DNA of 6,113 nt from Dehalococcoidia bacterium (GTDB lineage Bacteria > Chloroflexota > Dehalococcoidia > GIF9 > AB-539-J10). Each line of letters begins with the position of its first letter. Positions within the stretch are counted from its first letter, which is position 1. The notes beneath the pieces were generated by a model, which was not told the DNA's origin, did no database searches, and saw nothing but the letters and a program-made list of their open reading frames with translations. Below are positions 1-4,029 of the stretch, piece after piece. The DNA lies in assembly GCA_023129815.1 (NCBI GenBank), contig JAGMBH010000024.1, positions 1 to 6,113 on the forward strand, in the 5' to 3' direction. The translations under genes and the position numbers were made by a program.

Positions 1-659
1 CGAATCAGATTATAGACTCTGGTTACCGGCTGAAGCCAGTTAATAACAGCATCTTTTTCAGTGCATAGCCCTTCGTAAGTAGCTTGTGATTTATCTTGGG
101 GGATTCGTGGAGCTATTCCCCTTTTAATCAACTCGCTGCTCTCCACTAATGCCTCTATCCCCAATGGGAAGAGTTTATCAAAGTAGAGCGAGCCCACAGT
201 ATCATCAGGAGAAATTTCTACCTCCTTCCGCAACAGGATAGGGCCGGTATCTATCCCTCTGTCAGGCCAAAAAATGGTAATGCCTGTCTTGGTCTCGCCA
301 TTGATGATAGCCCAGTTAATGGCACTACCACCTCGATGCTTCGGAAGTAACGAGGGATGGTATTGGATTGTCCCCAACTTAGGATAGTTTAGGATACTCT
401 CAGGTATGATACTGGTTACATAAGCCATAACATTCAGGTCCGGCTTAAGCTTAATATACTCGGTATAAACCTCTGGGGCTTGCATTTCTCCTGGCTGAAA
501 GGTTGGTATACCTAATTGAACTGCTAATTCCTTAAGCGGGTTTGTCTTTCTAGGAATATCAGGAGAGGTATAAACTCCGACAATTTCCTCTCCCCTTTCG
601 GTCAATGCCTCGAGAACTTTCTGGCCAAAGGCTGCTTGCCCTATTATGACAATACGCAT
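1..659 (-). CDS. Formyltransferase, 10-formyltetrahydrofolate hydrolase/Fmt-like (partial, C-terminus off window)
   Basis: The visible 219 residues begin at ATG (657-659) and run off the left edge. The protein has the formyl_transf_N fold of enzymes that move or hydrolyse the formyl group of 10-formyltetrahydrofolate: a beta strand at residues 2-6 (RIVII), then the signature HPSLLPKHRGGSAINWAI at about 101-118, and the catalytic DTG at 137-139. His101 and Asp137 are 36 residues apart, as His106 and Asp142 are in the hydrolase domain of 10-formyl-THF dehydrogenase. The later stretch TYEG...INW (about 199-212) also resembles that domain closely. Classical methionyl-tRNA formyltransferases have Asn-x-His before SLLP; here it is Gln99-Tyr-His101, so a dehydrogenase-like or amino-sugar-type formyltransferase is as likely as Fmt. 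A purine-rich stretch (AGAAAGGGTAGG) precedes the start. The tRNA-Leu gene lies 51 bp upstream on the same strand, so the two may be cotranscribed. The fold is certain; the substrate is not. Confidence 0.88.
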   Translation of the reverse strand, partial: MRIVIIGQAAFGQKVLEALTERGEEIVGVYTSPDIPRKTNPLKELAVQLGIPTFQPGEMQAPEVYTEYIKLKPDLNVMAYVTSIIPESILNYPKLGTIQYHPSLLPKHRGGSAINWAIINGETKTGITIFWPDRGIDTGPILLRKEVEISPDDTVGSLYFDKLFPLGIEALVESSELIKRGIAPRIPQDKSQATYEGLCTEKDAVINWLQPVTRVYNLI

Positions 660-710
660 TGCCTACCCTTTCTCATCCTTTAGGGACTCAACATTTTGGC
701 GCTAATGGGT

Positions 711-795
711 TGGTGGGGAAGGGGGGACTCGAACCCCCACGCCTTTCAGCACATGATCCTAAGTCATGCTCGTCTGCCAATTCCGACACTTCCCC
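711..795 (-). tRNA. tRNA-Leu (anticodon UAG, decodes CUA), CCA encoded
   Basis: Reading the minus strand, the acceptor stem GGGGAAG (789-795) pairs with CTTCCCC (715-721), followed by discriminator A and an encoded CCA (711-713). The anticodon arm is CATGA-CTTAGGA-TCATG, giving anticodon TAG. A type II long variable arm (TGCTGAAAGGCGT) follows, then a perfect T arm GGGGG-TTCGAGT-CCCCC. The long variable arm fits leucine, serine or tyrosine tRNAs, and UAG is a leucine anticodon. The gene appears intact. It lies directly upstream of the formyltransferase gene on the same strand, and a recombinase relic begins within about 20 bp of its 5' end. Confidence 0.96.
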
Positions 796-813
796 AGATA
801 CAAAATCACTTAA

Positions 814-1071
814 TACAATAGCATTTTATCAGACTTGCCTCAAACAATCGGGACTCAAAAATGCAACCCTCGTACCTTTAGAAGGGCATTTGCCTCTAAC
901 CTGCCCCGTGCTGGCTTGGATGTTGAGCACATCATGAGACCTGGTGGCTGGGAGAGCCTTGATGTGGTTGTCAGATATACAAGGTTAGTAAAGTTTGAGG
1001 ATAACTTGAGGCTTTATCGTGGGCTTGAGGCCTCGTCTAAAGCCTGGTCTTTCGCTTCACTTGGAACATGA
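814..1071 (+). pseudogene. Tyrosine recombinase (phage-type integrase) C-terminal remnant
   Basis: Only the last part of a tyrosine recombinase catalytic domain is present; the frame opens after a TAA at 811-813 and has no proper start. The visible piece reads NPRTFRRAFASNL...AGLDVEHIM..GGW..LDVVVRYTR, which aligns by eye with the family pattern HxLRrtfat..l..G.d...im..lGW.s......YtR. The second active-site Arg (in TFRR) and the nucleophilic Tyr (RYTR, near 979) are present. The His of the HxxR box is replaced by Arg (NPRTFRR), and the N-terminal arm-binding domain, core-binding domain and first catalytic Arg are missing. It cannot be active. It lies beside the 5' side of tRNA-Leu, whereas integrases usually sit at the tRNA 3' side, so a former attachment site here is plausible but not shown. 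The 3' end overlaps the end of the opposite-strand small gene by 35 bp. Confidence 0.8.
815..843 (-). promoter_or_regulatory. Candidate promoter of tRNA-Leu
   Basis: On the minus strand a -35-like TTGAGG (838-843) is followed after 17 bp by a -10-like TATTGT (815-820), which would start transcription about 12-15 bp before the mature tRNA 5' end. The match is moderate. The -35 box falls inside the recombinase remnant, so if this is the real promoter part of it derives from the mobile element. Confidence 0.35.
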
Positions 1072-1294
1072 ATGAGAGAAGTTTCTCGAGAAAGTCGTTT
1101 ACCGCCTTCGACTTGTCATTATAGGCTACCGTCTCTTTACCAATCATGAGAGTAGCATAGGCGAGCTTTACCTCTTGCGAACCTAGCATCTTATAGTCTG
1201 GTTTGCGTTCGTTAACCTGGACAATTCCGCTCACGAAGCGGCTATGTTGCGAGGGACCATCTTCAAAAGGAACCTCTTGTAAGGCGATTCTCAT
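1037..1294 (-). CDS. Small hypothetical protein (85 aa), possibly the soluble part of a split membrane-anchored protein
   Basis: I do not recognise a family. The 85-residue product is charged and has coherent amphipathic stretches: EVPFEDG near residue 7, QVNERKPDYKMLGSQEVKLAYATLMIG in the middle, and a final NDFLEKLLSFMFQVKRK that could form a helix with a basic tail. The ATG (1292-1294) lacks its own clear Shine-Dalgarno site but overlaps the TGA of a 24-codon hydrophobic ORF as ATGA. It is therefore either translated by coupling to that ORF or is the body of one protein whose signal anchor has been put out of frame. The reading frame stays open upstream of the ATG back beyond 1365, which fits a recent single-base change in one gene. 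Its 3' end overlaps the integrase relic on the other strand. Composition looks protein-like, but conservation cannot be judged from here. Confidence 0.55.
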   Translation of the reverse strand: MRIALQEVPFEDGPSQHSRFVSGIVQVNERKPDYKMLGSQEVKLAYATLMIGKETVAYNDKSKAVNDFLEKLLSFMFQVKRKTRL

Positions 1295-1365
1295 ACCATA
1301 AACGAGGTAGTTAGCATAAGGACTAGCCCCAAGACTAGAAGGACGAAATATTTGTTTCTGCTCAT
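1291..1365 (-). CDS. 24-aa hydrophobic small ORF (signal-anchor-like), overlapping the next gene by ATGA
   Basis: An ATG at 1363-1365 is preceded by GGAGG at a spacing of 8 bases, with a second GGAGG right next to the start, and by a perfect TATAAT -10 box further upstream. The peptide starts MSRNKYF, then has the hydrophobic run VLLVLGLVLMLTTSFMV and a TGA at 1291-1293. A basic N-terminus followed by one membrane span is the layout of a signal anchor. The stop shares four bases with the ATG of the 85-aa ORF. Re-reading one base (-1) before the stop would fuse the span to that ORF as ...TTSFYGMRIALQE. It could be a real micropeptide in a coupled pair, or the 5' part of a frameshifted ~108-aa gene. 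I favour the latter because neighbouring genes are also damaged. Confidence 0.5.
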   Translation of the reverse strand: MSRNKYFVLLVLGLVLMLTTSFMV

Positions 1366-1399
1366 TCCTCCACCCTCCGTTGTACCTTCCCCTTATCCA

Positions 1400-1405
1400 A
1401 TTATA
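1400..1405 (-). promoter_or_regulatory. -10 box (TATAAT) for the small membrane ORF pair
   Basis: A perfect TATAAT on the minus strand lies 34 bp upstream of the ATG at 1365, with the GGAGG site in between. The -35 region at 17 bp (TTCTAT) is weak. The stretch 1406-1496 on either strand otherwise shows nothing I can name. Confidence 0.5.
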
Positions 1406-1496
1406 CCCTTGATGAACCTCAAATAGAAGGCTCTCATTATGTATTTCCCGTTCACATGCTAAAATCTCGCTTGGAGAGACATGTTGTAGGTTGACT

Positions 1497-1920
1497 ATGC
1501 CACGAGGAATTTACTATGTGGATTCGAGAGCTTGGCAAAATCACTAATAGGATAGATTTTTTGGGAACACAAAAAACTGCCTATATCCGCTTAAAGGCAA
1601 AGAGACTGTGATTATTGCATGACTTTTCTCTATATATGGAATCGCTAAGGAAGCTGGCGGCTTATGAGGTAGAGCTATGTGCCTTTGCCCATCATGATGT
1701 TTTTGTCGCTGACTAAGCAAAAAGTATCCTCCCATAAGGCCCAGAACAGGCAGAAAAGTTTAAGGACTACATTATGGAGCAATACCAAAAAACAGGTAAC
1801 CCAGACAAAATAGCACAAAACCATGCCGCTGAGGCAGCGGAGAAAAACAAAATTCCCTTCCTCAGCCTGGAATTCCAGACCACTATTGCCAAGACTGTGA
1901 TCAGTAGGATATTAGGCTAG
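1497..1920 (+). pseudogene. Decayed metallo-beta-lactamase-fold hydrolase, internal deletion plus stops
   Basis: Two fragments of what looks like one gene are visible. The 5' fragment starts at ATG 1497 (MPRGIYYVDSRAWQNH), is broken by TAA-TAG at 1545-1550, and continues in the same frame to NCLYPLKGKETVIIA before TGA at 1620. This matches the first beta strands of MBL-fold enzymes (...YLLKGKETVIIDtG). The 3' fragment, in another frame from about 1636, reads LRKLAAYEVELCAFAHHDVF, typical of the late MBL 'L..y.ve...fgHHGvf' segment. It has TAA codons at 1714 and 1735, then is open for 60 codons to TAG 1918-1920. The HxHxDH metal site expected in the middle is absent, so several hundred bases have been lost. 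The gene cannot make a working enzyme. It converges on the RRM gene with 19 bp between them. The family call is by eye and could be wrong in detail; the lesions are directly visible. Confidence 0.62.
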
Positions 1921-1939
1921 CTTGCCGAATAAACAAGAC

Positions 1940-2242
1940 TCAATATCTTCGACGCCCGCCTCCACCATAAAACCCACCGCCACCGCCGCCTCCACGTTCA
2001 GTGCGAGGACGCGCCTTGCTAACAGTAAGCTTCTGCTCCCTTAATGGCGCCTCGCTGAGGCCGTCAATCGCTGCCTGAGCCTCGGTATCTACTGGCATCT
2101 CAACAAATCCAAATCCCCTGGGTTGGCCAGTATACCTATCTTTGATAATGTTTACCGATGTAACTTGCCCAAAAGCCTCAAATGCCTGGCGCAACTCCTC
2201 TTCAGTAACCTCGGGTGACAAATTACCTACATATATATTCAT
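1940..2242 (-). CDS. Glycine-rich RRM-type RNA-binding protein (100 aa)
   Basis: This is a single RNA recognition motif followed by a short glycine/arginine tail. RNP2 is IYVGNL at residues 3-8 and RNP1 is RGFGFVEM at 42-49, with the aromatic RNA-stacking residues Tyr4, Phe44 and Phe46 all in place. The intervening helix EEELRQAFEAFG and the DRYTGQPRGFGF turn are canonical. Residues 84-100 are nearly all Gly with Arg and Tyr, ending GRRRY, which would add loose RNA affinity. Bacterial members of this family (best known in cyanobacteria) bind single-stranded RNA and are often cold-induced. The role here is unknown beyond RNA binding in the cytoplasm. A GGGAGGTAATATT leader places the Shine-Dalgarno site well for ATG 2240-2242. 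The gene appears complete. Upstream lies an AT-rich GATAAAAT box, then the hairpin repeat at 2308-2339. Confidence 0.95.
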   Translation of the reverse strand: MNIYVGNLSPEVTEEELRQAFEAFGQVTSVNIIKDRYTGQPRGFGFVEMPVDTEAQAAIDGLSEAPLREQKLTVSKARPRTERGGGGGGGFYGGGGRRRY

Positions 2243-2248
2243 AATATT

Positions 2249-2255
2249 ACCTCCC
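2249..2255 (-). promoter_or_regulatory. Ribosome binding site of the RRM gene (GGGAGGT)
   Basis: GGGAGGT on the minus strand lies 6 bases upstream of ATG 2242. It is a strong match to the anti-Shine-Dalgarno sequence and fixes the start. Confidence 0.8.
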
Positions 2256-2273
2256 TTTGCATTTTTATTTTAT

Positions 2274-2350
2274 CACCCTCACCTTAGTTCCTTCGCTTTG
2301 CTCAGAACTAGCCTCACCTCCCTTCAAGGGAGAGGCTAGGCGAGGGGTTA
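2274..2350. repeat. Imperfect inverted repeat / hairpin element (CCCTCACC...GGCGAGGGG type)
   Basis: The inner part is a strong hairpin: CTAGCCT (2308-2314) pairs with AGGCTAG (2333-2339), and CTCCC (2318-2322) pairs with GGGAG (2328-2332) around a TTCAA loop, with a 3-base bulge CAC. The outer flanks ACCCTCACCT (near 2275-2284) and AGGCGAGGGGT (near 2338-2348) also complement each other imperfectly. The CCCTC/GAGGG flavour is shared with the hairpins at 2944-3024. This looks like a short palindromic intergenic repeat rather than a simple terminator, because no T-run follows on either strand. It lies in the 5' region of the RRM gene, so it could also shape that transcript. Confidence 0.55.
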
Positions 2351-2384
2351 AAATACGCTAAATCTTTCCACTTCTGAACCTTCG

Positions 2385-2408
2385 GGGGCTGGGTTTAGTT
2401 CCAGCCCC
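2385..2408 (-). terminator. Hairpin downstream of the zinc-ribbon gene, possible terminator
   Basis: GGGGCTGG (2385-2392) and CCAGCCCC (2401-2408) form a perfect 8-bp GC-rich stem with an 8-base loop. It starts 22 bp after the zinc-ribbon stop codon on the minus strand, where a terminator would be expected. No U-tract follows in that direction (the next bases are CGAAGG), so it would be an incomplete intrinsic terminator, or only an RNA-stabilising 3' hairpin. Confidence 0.45.
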
Positions 2409-2430
2409 TTTGAATCCAGTTACAGTCAAA

Positions 2431-2736
2431 CTATTGCCTACTGCCCAATTTAACTTTGTTGTAACACTCACTACAATATACTGGCCTGCCTTCTCGAGGC
2501 TCGAAGGGTACCTCACATTCCTTACCACACTCAGCGCATACTGCCGGATACATTTGCCGCCTCAGTCTATCGTCACCAAAGCTTCTGCGCTGGTTTCTCC
2601 TTGCCTCACGGCAGGCAGTGCAACGCTTGGGCTCATTAGTATATCCCTTAGCCGCATAGAACTCCTGCTCCTCAACAGTAAAGGTAAATGTAGCGCCACA
2701 GTCAGAACATTGGAGCGTTTTGTCTGTAAACCCCAT
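2431..2736 (-). CDS. Double zinc-ribbon protein (zf-trcl plus CxxC-x17-CxxC domain), 101 aa
   Basis: Two four-cysteine modules are visible. The first covers residues 5-46: DKTLQCSDCG with Cys10 and Cys13, then FTVEEQEFYAAKGYTNEPKRC with Cys39 and Cys42. This is the pattern of the probable zinc-ribbon domain often labelled zf-trcl. The second covers residues 62-92: MYPAVCAECGKECEVPFEPREGRPVYCSECY with Cys67, Cys70, Cys88 and Cys91, exactly 17 residues between the pairs, matching the CxxC-x17-CxxC domain. Cys74 is an extra cysteine. A basic linker (RRNQRRSFGDDRLRRQ) joins them and suggests nucleic-acid contact. No catalytic residues are seen, and the cellular role of the family is not known to me; binding RNA, DNA or a ribosomal partner is inference. 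The gene has the strongest Shine-Dalgarno site in the window and is a single-gene unit divergent from the glycohydrolase. Confidence 0.93.
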   Translation of the reverse strand: MGFTDKTLQCSDCGATFTFTVEEQEFYAAKGYTNEPKRCTACREARRNQRRSFGDDRLRRQMYPAVCAECGKECEVPFEPREGRPVYCSECYNKVKLGSRQ

Positions 2737-2743
2737 TGGATGA

Positions 2744-2751
2744 CCTCCTTT
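2744..2751 (-). promoter_or_regulatory. Ribosome binding site of the zinc-ribbon gene (AAAGGAGG)
   Basis: AAAGGAGG is a near-complete anti-Shine-Dalgarno match located 7 bases before ATG 2734-2736. It settles the start and predicts high translation. Confidence 0.85.
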
Positions 2752-2827
2752 CTTAATAATATTTGGCTAGAGTCTCGGTCATCCAACGTCTGTAAATGGA
2801 ACTAAAGGAATTTTTTCCAGAGAATCG

Positions 2828-2869
2828 GTAACCTGAACTTATAACCACTGTGATAAGTATATATGTTAC
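2828..2869. repeat. Nested inverted repeat, possible operator
   Basis: The inner arms CTTATAAC (2838-2845) and GTGATAAG (2850-2857) match at 7 of 8 positions around a 4-base centre. Outer arms GTAAC (2828-2832) and GTTAC (2865-2869) flank them. The dyad symmetry in an AT-rich spacer resembles a regulator binding site, but a chance occurrence cannot be excluded. Confidence 0.3.
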
Positions 2870-2943
2870 TGGTAAAATTTGCAAATTAATCAAGCTTGCC
2901 CGATGCAGGAACTAAAGTTTTAACTGCAAAACCACCTTGCGGT

Positions 2944-2968
2944 TCTCCCTCCCGCTAGGGGAGGGAGA
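2944..2968 (+). repeat. Perfect 10-bp GC-rich hairpin followed by TTTTA
   Basis: TCTCCCTCCC (2944-2953) pairs perfectly with GGGAGGGAGA (2959-2968) around the loop GCTAG, and TTTT follows after the stem on the plus strand. It has the shape of an intrinsic terminator, yet no plus-strand gene lies upstream for over 1 kb. It is more likely a palindromic intergenic repeat of the CCCTC/GAGGG kind also seen at 2274-2350. Confidence 0.6.
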
Positions 2969-2983
2969 TTTTACCCTCACCTA

Positions 2984-3024
2984 CCCTCTCTTGTAAGGAA
3001 GAAAAAATTCATTACATGAGAGGG
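2984..3024. repeat. Inverted repeat CCCTCTCTTGTAA / TTACATGAGAGGG
   Basis: Arms of 13 bases (2984-2996 and 3012-3024) complement each other with one mismatch around an A-rich loop of 15 bases. It follows the hairpin at 2944-2968 after 15 bp and shares its CCCTC flavour, so the two may be parts of one composite repeat. It ends about 40 bp before the glycohydrolase start, inside the region where that promoter should lie. Confidence 0.55.
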
Positions 3025-3064
3025 ATTTTATAAGATATTATGCGGAATACTATGATTTAGGGAG

Positions 3065-3991
3065 ATGCATAAAGGAAAACTAAAGTCGAAATTCTTGGGA
3101 TGCTTGATAGGAGCAGCCATAGGTGATGGGCTTGGCGCTTGGCGAGAAGGAAGGAGGATGGCTAAAAAAGAAGATACTGCCTCCTTAGCTGAGAGGGTGG
3201 AAGAGCTAGCTTATACCGATGACACTCACATGACAATCGCCGTGGTGGAATCGCTGATACAAAGCAGGGGCTTTGATGGAGAGCATATGGCCCAAACTTT
3301 TATCAAAAACTATGAAGCTGAGCCATGGCGTGGCTATGGACCAGGGCCACCCAGGGTTTTTAGGATGATGAAGAGTGGTGAGCCATGGGATAGTGCCGCA
3401 AGCAAAATCTATAGGGGTGGCTCATTTGGAAACGGGTCAGCGATGAGAGTGGCACCAATAGGACTCCTATATTCTAATAACCCAGCCAAGTTGAGGGAGA
3501 TTGCTTACAAATCAAGTTCTATTACCCATTCTCACGAATTAGGCAAGGAAGGAGCAGCCCTTCAAGCTTATGCTGTAGCCTTAGCCCTGAATACTCCCTC
3601 GGATGAAGAAATTGATCGGGAAGCTTTTCTTCTAAAACTCCAGAACTTTGCCCAAACCCAGTTATATAAGGAAAAGATAGCCAACACGAAAGAGCTACTG
3701 GGCGAGCAAGATAGGGCAAGGGTGGTTGCTGTGCTGGGAAATGGTATAGAGGCGTTAAACTCAGTGCCAACTGCCATCTATTGCTTCCTAAAGCAGCCGA
3801 AATCCTATAAGGATTCAGTGATTTATGCCATAAGCTTGGGCGGCGATACTGATACCATAGCTTCCATGGCTGGGGCTATCTTAGGAGCCTACCTGGGCAT
3901 AGAGGCCATTCCACAAGAGTGGAGACTAAAACTCGAAAACAAGGCTTATATCGAAGATTTAGCGGAAAAGTTGTGGCAAACTGCAACGTGA
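3065..3991 (+). CDS. ADP-ribosylglycohydrolase (DraG/ARH family), 308 aa
   Basis: The protein carries the hallmarks of the ADP-ribosyl-glycohydrolase family, which removes ADP-ribose from modified proteins or small molecules using two Mg2+ ions. It opens with FLGCLIGAAIGDGLGA (10-25). Metal ligands are expected in TDDT (51-54: Asp52, Asp53) and in GGDTDT (259-264: Asp261, Asp263, Thr264). The conserved GNGSAMRVAPIGLLY (122-136) and SSITHSHELG (151-160) are also present, as is the late A-I-Y-C-F segment before the second metal motif. Length matches a stand-alone single-domain enzyme. All key acidic residues are intact, so it should be active, but the substrate (ADP-ribosyl-Arg, nitrogenase reductase, or other) cannot be told; no ADP-ribosyltransferase is nearby. 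The ATG at 3065 is the first start in frame, after a TGA at 3053, but its purine-rich AGGGAG touches the ATG, so initiation may be weak. The gene converges on the GTPase gene 38 bp away. Confidence 0.95.
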   Translation: MHKGKLKSKFLGCLIGAAIGDGLGAWREGRRMAKKEDTASLAERVEELAYTDDTHMTIAVVESLIQSRGFDGEHMAQTFIKNYEAEPWRGYGPGPPRVFRMMKSGEPWDSAASKIYRGGSFGNGSAMRVAPIGLLYSNNPAKLREIAYKSSSITHSHELGKEGAALQAYAVALALNTPSDEEIDREAFLLKLQNFAQTQLYKEKIANTKELLGEQDRARVVAVLGNGIEALNSVPTAIYCFLKQPKSYKDSVIYAISLGGDTDTIASMAGAILGAYLGIEAIPQEWRLKLENKAYIEDLAEKLWQTAT

Positions 3992-4029
3992 ATTTTGCCT
4001 CGCCGTGGTACCAAGGACAAAAGGGGCGG

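Larger units (their letters stand above)
2752..3058. other. Divergent intergenic region between the zinc-ribbon and glycohydrolase genes
   Basis: This 328-bp spacer (2737-3064) has no convincing gene. On the left it should carry the zinc-ribbon promoter (a weak TATTAT box lies just upstream of the RBS on the minus strand). On the right, an AT-rich stretch 3026-3055 with TATTAT and TACTAT may serve the glycohydrolase. Between them are a nested inverted repeat at 2828-2869, two copies of GGAACTAAAG exactly 110 bp apart (2798 and 2908), and the hairpins at 2944-2968 and 2984-3024. None of the promoters has a good -35. Confidence 0.5.

Noticed and set aside
659..937. Plus-strand 92-aa open frame across the tRNA-Leu gene
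   Set aside because: It reads through a complete tRNA on the opposite strand and then through the recombinase relic in the wrong frame; no RBS and no protein-like pattern.
1544..1735. Minus-strand 63-aa open frame
   Set aside because: It lies antisense to the MBL-fold pseudogene, has no ribosome site and no recognisable composition.
2142..2339. Plus-strand 65-aa frame
   Set aside because: Antisense to the RRM gene start and running into the hairpin repeat; no coding signal.
2410..2805. Plus-strand 131-aa open frame
   Set aside because: It is entirely antisense to the zinc-ribbon gene, which has clear cysteine motifs and a strong RBS.
2944..2972. Intrinsic terminator on the plus strand
   Set aside because: The shape fits, but there is no plus-strand transcription unit upstream that it could end, so it is listed as a repeat.
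3992..4029. Bidirectional terminator between the convergent glycohydrolase and GTPase genes
   Set aside because: Only a short TGGTACCA palindrome and no stable stem with a T-run could be found in the 38-bp gap.
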